Part shown: positions 21,837-33,803 of the stretch, in pieces
Layout of the letters: every line of letters begins with the position of its first letter
Position numbering within the stretch: the first letter of the stretch is position 1
NCBI GenBank assembly: GCA_038496445.1
Contig: JALMLS010000215.1
Coordinates: 248,001 to 312,000 of the forward strand
Length of the DNA: 64,000 nt
Source of the DNA: Trichosphaerium sp. ATCC 40318
Taxonomy: Eukaryota > Discosea > Flabellinia > Trichosidae
Reading direction: 5' to 3'
Made by a program: the position numbers and the translations under genes
The notes under the pieces: model-generated
Told to the model about the DNA's origin: nothing
Database searches by the model: none
The model's input: only the letters and a program-made list of their open reading frames with translations

Positions 21837-23143
21837 ATGCAACGTCGTTCAAAGCGCTTGGAACGTTTGAGAAAACAAAATGCTGAATTAGTAACTACCA
21901 GCAAAGGTACCGCGTAGTAGTATGTTATTTGGTGTTGAACAACCAACCCAGATAATTTTTCACGACCCACTCGCTCAAAGCGTTTGAGGAAACAAAATAC
22001 TGGATTCGTAATTACGAGCAAAGGTACCGCGTAGCAGTGCGTTATTTGGTATTGAACATCCAACGCAGAAAATTTTCTACGCGCCATGTTGGACGAACTG
22101 CCACTGGAAATCGTTGCCCACGTATTGTGGTTTGCGTCAGATTCAGTTAGGGGGCTAGCGCCACTGAGACAAGTTTGGTACGCTTCCACCTTTGCAACGG
22201 CGCTTCATTTCACGTTTGTGCAAAGTAATTAATCCCCTTGCAGTCGAGAGCTCTGCCACTTGGTTTCTACATTAGCCAGAGATTTGGTTGTGCTGTTCAC
22301 AACTGAAACGGTTGTACCAACAAGAATCTGGCCAAGTCTAAGGAGCTTAACAATTTCCTTTGATGAAAGAGATGACTCTGGTGATGATAGGCTTAACAGC
22401 TTGTTCATTGCACATACAAATATTCAAAGCCTTACAATAATTGAAAAAGACTCAAGCAAGGATGGTACCCACAAAACTGATGTTCGATCTTTGTTTTCTT
22501 AATTACTTTGTCCTATAGATCCTTCAAGTTTTCATGATATGTTAAAATGGTACACGCCAAACCTACCTAACCTAAGGCACCTCGAAATCGATTCACCTCA
22601 CATGGATTTTAACTCTGTGAATTGTACGTTTTATCGAGTTTATAAAGTGAATAATTTAATGTCAAAGGGCCTGTGTGGAGTACATTATCAAGGATTACGT
22701 CACTTTCTCTTAACATGTGGATATCTGATGTTTCCTTTCTTGTAAATTTACCCAAACTGGAGTCCCTTAGTATACAAGGTGGAGTGTGTTTGGATACAAA
22801 CGCATTCGCTCATTTGACAAGTTTGGAGAAAGTACATATTCGTCAAGAAACCGGGGACTTCCCGAAGCTTCATGACTCTGTTAAAAGCTTAAAGTACTAC
22901 GAGTTTTGCGAAGATGATATGGAAACGTTGGGACAACTTACGCAATGTCAACTACTCGCTACCAACGCCGACGATGAAAGTACTGTAGCTCAGTTTTTCA
23001 CAGCCCTACCCAAACTCAAGGGGTTATCGCTACTGTTTGACGAGCCAGCACAATTTGGCAAGATAAAAGTGCCTCACTGGTACGCCCATGATGACGCTGA
23101 AGGCTTTGGGCTCGAAGTGTTCTATGTACTTACAAACGAGTAA
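21837..23143 (+). CDS. F-box/leucine-rich-repeat-like protein with duplicated basic exon
   Basis: First exon MQRRSKRLERLRKQNAELVTTSK ends at a GTACCGCG donor. The second exon is a copy of it (PTRSKRLRKQNTGFVITSK, same donor). The third begins ENFLRAMLDELPLEIVAHVLWF, so all three join in one frame. LDELPLEIVAHVLWFASDSVRGLAPLRQV is a fair F-box. The rest is irregular LRR: LRSLTISFDE, IQSLTIIEKD, LRHLEIDSP, ITSLSLNMW, LESLSIQGG, LEKVHIRQE, LKGLSLLFDE. F-box proteins link substrates to SKP1/cullin-1 ubiquitin ligases, and the LRR part would pick the substrate. If the upstream exons are leader only, the F-box ATG at 22085 is the alternative start. Confidence 0.65.
21848..22075 (+). repeat. Tandem duplication of one exon plus its intron
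   Basis: Two copies, period about 116 bases, of a unit covering CGyTCAAAGCG...AAACAAAAT...AGCAAAG and the following GTACCGCGTAG intron start through the TTATTTGGT.TTGAAC.. intron body. Copy 1 has an extra nine bases. Both copies keep the same reading phase and donor. Confidence 0.75.
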
Positions 23144-23533
23144 CGTTTGGTTGAAAAGAAAATGTAAAAATTCAATAAACAAATTTATTCAATGTTCAAT
23201 ATCACTGAACCGAACAGTGAATGCATGTACAAGCTTCACGTGGTTGCACACTGGCTAATAGATTTACCAAAAGACCTTTTTAGCAAGTAAAACAAGATCA
23301 CATTGGCGTACTATAAATGTAGAGTTGGATAGTTTCTAGAAGGTTCTATCAAGCTGACCCTCGCTTAACTTGTTGAACGTGTAACACTGACATCAACAAG
23401 AACGTACGCGTTTTGCATGGACAATAATTACCTCATTTGTTTTACTCACAAATTTTTGATCACTATTGCTTGATAATAGTACTGACGCCAACTAATTGTT
23501 TGTAGTACCACTTTCTTTGGCGCGAAATAACAA
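23144..23533. other. Intergenic
   Basis: About 390 bases. An AATAAA for the upstream gene is seen near 23174. CACGTG at 23237-23242, about 295 bases before the RanGAP start. No gene seen. Confidence 0.5.
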
Positions 23534-25224
23534 ATGAGTTTTGAACTAGCAAAAGGTTTACGCATAGAATCAGGAGAAGAGGCTAAGCCATACATAAAGG
23601 TACTTGCCCTGGTATGCTGCTCATACAATTAACAAGCGTAGGGTTTGGAAGAATGCAGCAATTGCCGCCATATTTCTCTTTCCGGTAATTCACTTGGTGT
23701 GGGCGCTTCTAAGGCTATCGCAAGCGCCATTAGCAAACACAAAGATCTAGAGGCACGTAAATAGCGAAACTAATCACTCAACGCGTAAAACTGCGTAAAA
23801 CAAAACAATTAGAATAGAATGACATGTATGCCAAACTTTTCGGTCTCACAGCGCTCATAGGTTGCCAACCTTGATGATATCTTCACAGGACGCCTCAAAG
23901 AGGAGATTCCACCTGCTCTAGAAGCTTTCGGAGAGGCTTTGGCTGATAAAGAGAAACTCATCACAATCGATTACAGCGACAACGCGTTTGGCCCTCCAGG
24001 AGTCAGAGTACGGAATCCTTACGGGCAACTTGAGGTTCATCAACTGACACGTTCACTTATTAGGCTTTTCTACCTCTCATCGCAAAGAACCACTCTATCA
24101 GAAATCTACGTGTCAACAACGTTGGGTTAGTATCTTATTTTCTGATCTTGTTCTGAATACGTTTCTGGTTTGCTAACAAACAACTTCAATAGATTGACTA
24201 ATCGCGGTGGAAGTCTTGTTGCGCGTGCACTCCTTGGCATGCCTTCGCCTACAGATGAGGAATTGGAAAGCGACGTCACACTGGAGGTACGAAACAAGAC
24301 GAACTTTCAGTCAATTATTATTATTTTCCACGTATTTGTTTTTTGTGAAGATGTCACGGATCATGAACAATTGCAAAATGTGACGATTGTTGTAGAAAGC
24401 AGACGCTGGAGAACCAAGCAAATACTGTAAAATTACACAAATCATTGCCGGAAGAAACCGTCTTGAAGATCTTGGCGCAGTCGCCTTGGGTAAAGGTTAG
24501 TACACCACCAAACACTGCAACATCAAAGTTCTTATTTATTGCAAACACTAACGCGAGTTTTTAGCGTTCGGTCACCTCAAAACACTTGAGTCTGGTACGT
24601 TGAAACTATCTGATTTGTTTGTTGTTGCTTTTTGAAATACTTTTCTATTTTCTCTCTTTTTTGTGATTGTCGATGACTTTGATGCTGACCCTTTTGTCTC
24701 TCTGTTCAGTACGCATCCCTCAAAATGGTATAAACCCTCGCGGATCGATAGCGCTCGCAGCTGGACTTGCAGAAAACAAGGGATTGACGGAATTGGACAT
24801 TTATGATAATAACTTCAATGTTGATGGGACAAAAGCACTTGCAAAAGCTATTCCTAAATTGAGTGCATTGAAGGTTCTAAACATGGGCGATTGCCTACCT
24901 GGGGATGGCTTAGATGACATCTTTGAAGCATTACACACTCAACCTAGCCTTGAAGAGCTCAACTTGGAGTACGACGAGATTGAGGATGAGCGATGTACAT
25001 CACTCATTGCGCTATTGAAAAAATTGCCAAACTTGAAGAAATTAGATGTGAATGGCAATTGCTTCACTGTTGAACAAGTCGCTCAAATTAAAAAAATATT
25101 GGCTGATCATGGTAACCCTGATGCTCTTGGAGACATGGACGAGAATGAAATTGAGTTAGAAGACGAAGAGGAAGGCGATGATGACCTGTCAAAGGACATG
25201 GCAAAACTTGACATTAAAGATTAA
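23534..25224 (+). CDS. Ran GTPase-activating protein (RanGAP)
   Basis: Starts [20 protein letters not shown] at the first GTACT donor. LRR-type exons follow: [155 protein letters not shown]. This is the RNH1/RanGAP repeat with the DNxFG(P)xG loop. The C-terminus is strongly acidic ([15 protein letters not shown]), the usual RanGAP feature. The catalytic Arg seen in yeast Rna1 would be in the early repeats; I could not fix it by eye. It converts Ran-GTP to Ran-GDP on the cytosolic side. No WPP or SUMO-target extension is visible. Confidence 0.88.
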
Positions 25225-25629
25225 AAAATACAAATGTAACTAAAAAATCAATCTTGGACAGTCCTAACCAGAAACTACTTGCACATCGACGCCCTTTTAC
25301 TTCGTGAGCAATTTTCCATGGTCTTTTTCATAAGACCTTCTTTCGATAAAGTCTCGTTTTAGTGGTCAGGTTTATCGATAATCCATTTTTTAGTTAGCCA
25401 TTACGAGTTACTCGTAACCTTACGCGCAAAATAGAACGTTTCCATTACATTCCTGGATTTCAAAGCTCTGTTTAGCCACAAGCGAAATGATGTATACTAG
25501 CATTTTGCTTTAAAAATGACAACCTCTGTGTTCTGTGAAAATTACGTACAAGTTAACATTTCAGATATCACAACCCTCAAAAACTAAAGAAACTACAACA
25601 ACAAAGGCTTTAGGAGTAGTAAGCGCAAA
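25225..25629. other. Intergenic
   Basis: About 400 bases between RanGAP and the next plus-strand gene. No coding frame, repeat or RNA gene seen. Confidence 0.5.
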
Positions 25630-26290
25630 ATGCTGTCTCAAGAGCAAGAAATGGCGAAAAAACAATTTAGAGAGTTTAAAACGGCCTTGAGAAATGCACA
25701 ACCACCCGGAAAAGCGTTAAAATGGCTCCTGCCACACGAGAAAAAGCTGTACAAAGAAGGAAAGCTACAAAACATCACACATAGAGGCGCAAAAGCAGTA
25801 TGGCTCGAAGCGCTATCCAATACACCTGAAGAAGGACAGACAATTGTGTACAGGCACATGGGCGTTCCTGAAGTCCTTTTTTTGGTAGAACATGGTGTAT
25901 TACCTGACACGTATGCCTACAGTACTAATGCGCCTGTGTATATAGCTCACACAACCTAGACAACCATACCAAGCCATAATGGAAGGCGCACTGGGTAGGT
26001 GGTACGCAAACAAGTATCTAATTGGTCAAAAATGGACAGATACGCACCCTTGCACGATAGTAGAATTCACGTGCCCTTCGTCATTGATTGCAACTTTAAA
26101 GGAAATGCAGACAAAAATAGAAGATGGTACAGTCTCAATGGGACTCGGAGACAAGGCTGGCAAGGGCCTACCATTATTTAACAAGGGTTTAGCATCCGGA
26201 GAAGTAACATTTCGGATTGTTAAAGTAGTCGCAAAGGAGAACAGACAACCAACAAATCCAGTAGGTGGTAACAAGCAAAATAGAAAATGA
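25630..26290 (+). CDS. Small protein of unknown family, one short intron
   Basis: Exon 1 starts MLSQEQEMAKKQFREF and contains WLLPHEKKLYKEG, HRGAKAVWLEAL, QTIVYRHMGVPEVLFLVEHG. Without splicing the frame stops at a TAG near 25957. Removing 25897-25945 (donor GTATTA, acceptor TATAG) joins VEHG to LTQPRQPYQAIMEGALGRWYANKYL in phase. The rest reads CTIVEFTCPSSLIATLKEMQ, VSMGLGDKAGKGLPLFNKGLASGEVTFRIVKVV, stop at 26290. The predicted protein is about 203 residues, soluble, one domain. The GKGLPLFNKGL stretch and YRHM look conserved in style, but I do not recognise the family and assign no reaction. If the intron is not spliced this would be a broken gene. Confidence 0.65.
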
Positions 26291-26507
26291 TCAGTCTTGA
26301 GAGCGCAGCAAAAACAAAAAAAAGGGAGACAAAGGTGTCACAATTACAACTACTACATTCAAGGCGTGCTAGTAGCACTGCCTGGATCACTACATATTAT
26401 AACGCACCGCCAACCGCATAGTGCGGTGGCAGTGACAGTGGCATTAATAAGTGCTTCACATTAAAAAAATTATCAAACATTCGGCAAACCGTCTACCATT
26501 CTTTTGG

Positions 26508-29000
26508 CTAGTCAGAACTTGACCCACTTTCAATCTCCTGTTTTGACAATAACACCTCCGCTTGATCAACATCGTAGTCATCTAAAACCAAATTTGTCAG
26601 CAAAGAACTAAGTAGGTACAAAACAAAATCCAGAAAAAAAACCACGAATCAAATAAATAAAAACCATACCACCATCTGTATCAGAACTCATGTCAACGTC
26701 TTCATCAACATTGTCACCGTCTTCGTCACTATCGTCGCTCTTGCTGTCATTGTTAAAATCTTCCATATATTGTGAGTCCTCCATATCACCCTCATCGTCT
26801 GGACGCTCAGGTGTGATGCCGCATAATGGCTTGGCTGCAAGCTCTTCGCGTTTACTCAAGAATTTATCATCTAGAACCTTCCAGGCTTCAGCGTTGGCAT
26901 CCACAACCTTTTTGATATTCTCATCCATGCTAATTAGTTCCTTGATTGTACCGCCTAGGTTCAGTACGTGACCCATAAACGCCAACCGGACGCCTTGGCC
27001 ATTATTATGATCCTCTGCAGTAGCGCTCTTTTCAGCAGCTTCACAGAGCCGTTTGATAATGTTTGTGTCTGTCAACACACGGACCTTCAGGTCTGTAGCT
27101 GATTCCAACACGTGCCTAAAGATCCGTTCTACCAAGTGGTGCACAAAATTGTTCCATTCAAAAGCAAAGAACAAATCCTAAGATGTGTAAGTCAAGACTA
27201 CATTCTTTGTTTTCTTTTCATCAAAATCCAAACAAACTTGTCATGTACCAATGCAATGTTAAATAAACCTAATTCAAATATCTTCTCATCGACGGAATCA
27301 AAACCCAAGGCGAGGAGAGAGTTGAACAATTCCAAAATCTGCAATAACCAGTTATTTAATAAATGTTTTGCAAAAAAAACACTTTAAAAAAATAAGCAAA
27401 AACGAGACATACCTTTAGTCTGTGGAATCCAAACGCTTCAGTAGTTATATTAAATGAAAGGGAGACTGTTCGCTTCCAGTCTTCAGGGACATTGATTAGT
27501 AGAGCCTTGTATTGCTCCAAGTATTTAAATAAAGTGTCCAGCCACCTTGGAGGTGCTTCAAAATCAGGTTGTCTATCCTCCTCGTCCTCCTAAAATCGCA
27601 GTAAATAACAATAAACAGAGTATTTAAGAAACGGAACGGGATTGATAATTTTGCAAAGGGAGACATACCTCGGCTTCTATTATTCTGCGAATCATTGAAA
27701 TAATGACTTCTGTGCCATGAAGCAACGAAGAGTTTTGACCCTCAGGTGCTAGTGTGTAATCAAGGAGTTGCGTCAATATTGCGTCGCTCTCCAGTTGTTG
27801 CATGAGCTTTGAATCATACGATGATACCACCATAATATCCAATAGTGCTTGACATCCATCTTCGTGGCTCTACGCAAATGGTAAATACCAGAACAGGCAA
27901 ACAAAAAGTTTGATGCAAAATAAAAGAGATTGGGAATTTATACAAAAAAAAGTTACGAAATGACCAAAAATTACGTAATTGTGAGTAGTGTGTACCTGAG
28001 AGTCTTGGCTAGGCTCAAATTTATCGATAATCTTTGTAATTAGTTTTGCCTCAAGGAGCCAATCCATGACGCCTTCTCCTTCAATGTTGATGATCTTTGT
28101 GATAAAGTCGGTGATGGAAGGATTGCCAATGTGTTGTAGGAATCTATCCAAAAAATTTTCTTTGCCCCTCATGTACGCCAGTGTCTATTCATTAATTAAT
28201 TACCTTCAAATAAATTTACAGAACGATGCGCATTAGTAGTTTTTTGAATAAAAACGGTCATCTGGTAGGTTGGGGATAAATATTTGAAAAAAATTTTATG
28301 ATGTTCGCTAGCGCTATTGATGGACAAAAAAAAATACACCAGGCGTAAGGACTAATACCAAAAAAAAAAAAAGAAAGGTACAACACATCTCGCCATCTAG
28401 ATCAAAACGTACTTCAGGTATCTTAGATACAAGCAATGATCCAGCCACACGACAAACACATATCGTTAAGAACCCTTCGAGTTGTTCTTGTTCAAAAAAA
28501 TTGTAGAGCTTGTCCAGAAATTCAGTGTTTTCGCAGATGAAACTGTCAATTTCTGCCACCTCGGAGCATAATATTTCACAAGCTACGCCAGGGTACCTTT
28601 TATGTATCAGCAGGCGTTGATTCTGAGGCGAAAAGGAACAAAAAAACCCAAAAGCGTACGGCACGCTTTTTTGCTACCGTTAATTATTGCCGTTACCTGT
28701 TTGTACGTTGCTCTGATGCGCCCTCGGGTGCTTCTTCAGTAATATACGCCAAAAGCTTTGTAATAGTTTCTGTTGTGGCGAGACTAAAGTGCAATTAGTG
28801 TGTTTTGCTAGTTTTGGTAGCATTGCAAAGTTTTACGCCATTACAGCCAGCACGTACAAATCGATCAGTTTGTCCTTGTGACTTCTTGTTTCAGTCACTA
28901 CTTCGTCCTCGTCTAGCAAGTCCTCTAGCGCAAAGGAATCTTTCTGTAGAATGTCGTCTATCGCAGAAGGAAACGAGAAGTCTTTCCAAAAGTCACCCAT
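26508..29000 (-). CDS. SAPS-domain protein, PP6 phosphatase regulatory subunit
   Basis: Starts MGDFWKDFSFPSAIDDILQKD, then LEDLLDEDEVVTETRSHKDKLIDL, the first SAPS helices. Next YPGVACEILCSEVAEIDSFI, LDKLYNFF, FLTICVCRVAGSLLVSK, NFLDRFLQHIGNPSITDFITKII, VMDWLLEAKLITKIIDKF, SDAILTQLLDYTLAPEGQNSSLLHGTEVIISMIRRII, and later FRHVLESATDLKVRVLTDTNIIKRLCEAA. These are the helical repeats of SAPS proteins (yeast SAP155/190; human PPP6R1-3) that bind the PP6/Sit4 catalytic subunit. The C-terminus is acidic (DDSDEDGDNVDEDVDMSS) and ends DDYDVDQAEVLLSKQEIE plus SGSSSD. About 15 exons. An ATG 15 bases upstream (MLTNI) is an alternative start. Confidence 0.88.
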
Positions 29001-29363
29001 GATGTTAGTTAGCAAGAAGTAGTACTTTGTTAGCCTGTTTAATTAATCCAGGTGATTTTGGTCAAGAATAAATCAAGACGAATAAGACCAAACTGACCCA
29101 ATTAACAATGTGTCCTTTGTAAATTAATTTGTTGTTTTGCAACTATCAAAGATATACAATCGAAATTGAACAAGTTTTTCGGCAACTGATAATTATATTG
29201 TTGTATTTTGTTCGTAGTTCGTAGTTATTGCCAGACGAAGGTTTTAGGCGCGAACGAAAAGCGGGAAAAATACAAAAAACCCCAGAAAACTGAACAACAA
29301 CAAGAAATAGGTGGATTGGCTTTAAACATGCTGATTTAATAGACACACTAAGTTTACATGAGT
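29001..29363. other. Intergenic
   Basis: 363 bases between the SAPS gene start and the eIF5B 3' end, both on minus. Serves as SAPS promoter and eIF5B terminator region. No gene seen. Confidence 0.5.
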
Positions 29364-32300
29364 CTACAAGATTTTGAGTTTCTTCTTGAGGAATACAATG
29401 CATTGGAAGGCGGCTTTGTTCTAAAATTGGATAAGTAAAATAAAAACTGAGAAAAGTCCTCATTTTAAAGCGTACCTTCTTCAACCAATCGCGATGGTAC
29501 ATCTTCAAAGCGTCAATGTTTTTACGGGTGATGAGACTGTACAAATCGTCGCGGAAATCGAACTGACGTTCGTAAGTATACTCGGTACCACCAACGTTTT
29601 CAATCCTGACAGCAACCTCTTCACCTGCTTTAGCTTCATCCATAGGAGTGTTGTTCTTTTCGATGGCGGTAATCTCGCCAAGGACAAGGTTACCCTTTGA
29701 AGGAATAACAATCTTAGCACCCACTATTACACGTCCACATTCAACGTGTACACCCAAGATGATAGGCTTGTGCTTGCTAAGGAACACGTTAGCCCACAAA
29801 ACGAATACAAACAAAAGGGTCTTGGTTTTTTTCAACCAAAAAGTAACGGAGGTGGGGAGGGAACGTACGCGATGATGAACTCAGGTAGAATGCGGAGCTG
29901 GAATGGGAACACTGTTTCGCCTTGTTCTTTCTCAATGGTGGAGTCAACATCGATAATGTAATCGCTAAAGTCGTCCTTGAGCTGGTAAATGATATCAGAT
30001 GAGAAAATCTGGATTTTCATTTGATTTGCGATGAGCTTGGCTTCAGCTGAGATTTTAACGTCAAACGCGAGGATAACAGCGTATTTGCCAAACTCGTGTT
30101 CGAGCATAGTGGACGCTTTTATAACATCCTTTTTGTAAACGTCACCGATGCTGATGCCGCTCACTGGGATGTCTTCGCTCTTTAAGAACTCTAGCAGAGC
30201 TTCCAGAGAACCCAAAGTTGAAGCCTAACAAAAAACCAGTTTTAGTGCACAAGGTCGTTTTGATATGATTTTTGCGAGATTAAACGTACAACGACATATA
30301 CACCAATAGGTTTCAAGTAATCTCCAAGTCCCTTGATGTCAGCCATAGCTCTCTTTTTGAGCTCTTCAATATCGTCTCCAGGTTTGACGACATAGAGGTG
30401 AGAGCCGGCTACTGCTTTGTCCAAGTCTTGGGCAGCAATTTTCAAACCGACAGAAGCGCGAGCTACTGGGATGCGCTTGTATTGGCTCTTTTTGTCGCGT
30501 AATTCGCTCATTGGGCCGGGTTGAAGCAAGGCACGGATTGTAGTCACAATTGCGCCTCCCATACCACATACAACGATCCTGTCGCCCTCGTTCAGTGTAC
30601 CGTTCGATAGAACGACATCAAGAGTGGTACCAAAACCTACAGTAGACTTGACTTCGAGGATAGTGCACTCCAGAGATGCCAATTGCAACAAACGGTTTCC
30701 CATTAGTTTCTGCGTCAATTGAATGACGAGAAGCATCAAATCAGGGACACCTTCGCCAGTCATAGCGGATGTAGGTACCAAGGAGATGTAATCACGGTAT
30801 TCCTGTACGGTTAAAAGTAAGTCAAGTGGAAACCTGCTAATCACTTAGTCTGTCGACTTGCTGCTTACCTTGTTCTCCCAGTAAACTTTGCTGTTGAGCT
30901 CTTGGCCAGCGAGTTCGGCGATAACGTGGTTCAAACGTCTGTTGTACTCCATCATGACTTGTTCGTTTTGTTTCTTGAGGGATTCGCGAATAGGGGCTCC
31001 TTCAGTTGATTGCCAGCCGTACAACATATCTACCTTGTTTACAGCAACTACAAAAGGTGTCTTTGATCGTGTTAAAAGGCCAATAGACTCAATCGTCTAT
31101 TCACAATAGTAAGTATTGGATTTACAAAAAAAAATATCAAAAACAGAACACAAAAGGTGGTGGCGTACCTGCGGTTGAAGACCTTGCATGATATCTACCA
31201 CTAGAATGGCAATATCGCACAGGGATGAACCACGCCTTCTCAAGTTGGAGAAGGACTCGTGTCCCGGTGTATCGACGATCAAAAGACCAGGTACTTGAAT
31301 ATTGACGTTGTACCTGGCATTGAGTCGAGCTGTCTGATCCTTCAATGTTTTGAGAGGGAAGAAGGTGGCACCGATCTGCTGTGTAATACCGCCAGCTTCT
31401 CCTCCTTGAACGTTGGAGCGTCGCATGCGATCAAGCAGTTTGGTTTTACCGTGATCTACATGTCCGAGGACGCACAAGATAGGTGAACGCATGTTGGACA
31501 ACTTTTTGTTCTGGCCTTTTAGATTTTCAGCTTTTTTCTTGGCCAAAGCTGCCCTTCTTTTCTCTTCTTCAAGCTTCTTTTTTTGCTTTTTAGTGAGCAC
31601 AGGTTCTTGTGGTTTTTCAGGCTCAACAACTTTTGGCTTCTCAGGTTCTGATTTAGCCTCAGCATGTTTGCTTTTGGCTTCATCTTCTTCATCCTCAGCG
31701 TCCCAGCTAGTAGGCACTGGTTCGGGTTCTTCTGCATCCCAGGCATCAGGTACAGAGTCTTCCCAGTTGTCAGCCGCATCGTCCTCGTTAGGCTCTTCGG
31801 CGGCTTTTGCCTCAGCTTCTGCTTTTAGTCGCGCAGCTTCGGCTTCTTGTTCAGCGGTATCTATAAACGATAGTTAGTATTTATGAAAAAAAACCCATTT
31901 ATAACTGTGTGAACAGGAGAAAAATATATCAAGAGGTAACGTACTATCTTCAAGGTCGTTGTAATCAAAACCGCGTCTCTTCTTCTTTTTATTAGATTTG
32001 ATGTTTTCGATTCTGCGTGTTTGTACGACAGGACCTATTCAGCTAATGTCAGGACAAACAAATATATGCATTTTGGCTCAACTCAAAAAGAACGCAATGT
32101 ACCTTCTTGTAAGCGTTTGGTAGGTGCGTATCTAGATTGACGCATTCTCAATTCAGCCTCTTCCTTTTCCTTTTTGGCTCTGATTTTTTCTTCTTTTTTC
32201 TTCTCCTAAACAGGCAAAATATTAGACGCATTGCTAGATAAATAGACATTCGTCAAACCGATAACGTACAAGGCGCGCTAATCTTTGTGCTTCTCTGTGT

Positions 32301-33345
32301 TTTTTGAGTTGCTCTTCTTCTTCAGCTAAACGACGCTCTTCCTCTTCTATACGTTTTCTCTCTGCCTCTGCTGCAGCCTTTTTGCGCTCTTGTTCAGCTT
32401 TGATTTGCGCTACACGCCCAGCCATACCACGTGGCTTTTTAGATTTTTTCCTGTTTGCAAAAAAATTAGTTTTTAACTCTTACATAACATAACACATAAC
32501 AAACAATCAAGGAATGAACGTACTTTCTACCAGACGAGGCTTTCTTTTTGTTAGCAGGCGATTTCGTTTTTGTAGCTTTTTTAGCAGCTGATGTAGGTGA
32601 CTTTTTTGCAGGACCGCCAAGACTAGCTCCTTTCTTTGGACCACCAAGACTCGACTTTTTAGGTCCTCCCAAGCTACCTCCACCGAGACTAGATCCTTTC
32701 TTTGGGCCACCCAAGCTTGCGCCGCCAAGGCTGGAACCCTTTTTAGGACCACCGAGACTTGCACCGCCGAGACTAGATCCTTTCTTTGGACCACCAAGAC
32801 TTGAAGTTTTTCTAGGACCGCCAAGGCTTGCTCCACCGAGGCTGGATCCCTTCTTAGGGCCGCCTAGGCTCGCGCCACCAAGGCTTGATCCATTTCTAGG
32901 ACCGCCAAGACTGGCACCGCCAAGACTAGAGCCTTTCTTTGGACCACCAAGACTTGATGTTTTTTTGGGACCTCCAAGGCTCGCTCCACCAAGGCTGGAC
33001 CCTTTCTTTGGGCCACCTAGGCTTGCTCCGCCAAGGCTGGAACCCTTTTTGGGACCGCCGAGACTTGCACCGGTCTTAGGACTACCAAGACTAGTTTTAG
33101 GTGTTGCAGCTGGTTTTTTACCTAACGGCGTGTCAGAAGAAAAAAAACAAGAGAAGATTAAATGAAATAACAGAACCAAAACTGTGGTTCGGTTTTTAAC
33201 GCACCGAGGCTTGAACCAGACTTCTTGGGGCTTCCTACACCACGTCCTGAGGTTCGTTTAGCACATAAATATTTATTTGGTCGTTTTGTCGCTTTGTACC
33301 TTTATTTTTTCTACCTTGATTTCTCTTGTTGCGTCTGCTTGACAT
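29364..33345 (-). CDS. EIF5B: Translation initiation factor eIF5B
   Basis: Starts [15 protein letters not shown]. The N-terminal third is low-complexity: an SLGGPKK repeat tract, then Lys/Glu coiled coil ([22 protein letters not shown]) and an acidic/Lys region. The GTPase follows: [14 protein letters not shown] (G1), [13 protein letters not shown] (G2), [20 protein letters not shown] (G3), NKVDMLYGW (G4), [12 protein letters not shown] (G5). Domain II has [34 protein letters not shown]. Domain III has [21 protein letters not shown]. Domain IV has [23 protein letters not shown] and [22 protein letters not shown], ending [10 protein letters not shown]...WLKK, then [12 protein letters not shown]-stop. 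eIF5B joins the 60S subunit to the 48S complex and binds eIF1A through its C-terminus. Several GTACG introns. The last exon is short and was placed by phase. Confidence 0.93.
32600..33100 (-). repeat. Coding minisatellite, [14 protein letters not shown] repeat in eIF5B
   Basis: Tandem repeats of about 21 to 42 bases encode SLGGPKK(G/T)SSLGGA and related units, about 20 SLGG copies. Codons vary between copies, so the protein repeat is older than the last DNA duplications or is under selection. The antisense frame is also open, which is an artefact of the repeat. Confidence 0.85.
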
Positions 33346-33803
33346 TGTTGATTATATTTCTTCTTCGTAGTCGATATTAACATACGCGTAATGCTTCGTT
33401 GGTTGGGGTTGTATCGCACACTGTGTATATGTACGTTGCGAATTAAGCCAGAAATCATGTAGCGAGAACCTTCTCTCGCGTTTCTCTGTTCAGTGTTATT
33501 TGTCGAAAAAAACTAGAAAAATTGAACGGAGAAAGTTCAGTTTAGTAAGTCAACATTTTTAAAAGAAGGAATTAATGTCACTTTGTTTTTCTGACTTCAC
33601 AAAAAATACAACCTGTGCATAGTATTATGTTTAATACGCAGACGAAATGTACCATCGTATTAAAAGGCAGCGAATTGCAGTTGGAGGTTAACAACGCTTC
33701 AAAAAAGTTAATAGCCATTTTTGTGTTTCGTTTTTAATTTCAAACTAGCTCTGTTTATTTGCTACAATACAAATTAATAAATTAAAGGCGTGCTCCGGGT
33801 AAT
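33346..33803. other. Intergenic
   Basis: 458 bases between eIF5B start and the 3' end of the next minus-strand gene. No gene or repeat seen. Confidence 0.5.

Noticed and set aside
32548-33165. Plus-strand PPRL repeat protein opposite eIF5B
   Set aside because: It is the antisense reading of the SLGGPKK coding repeat.
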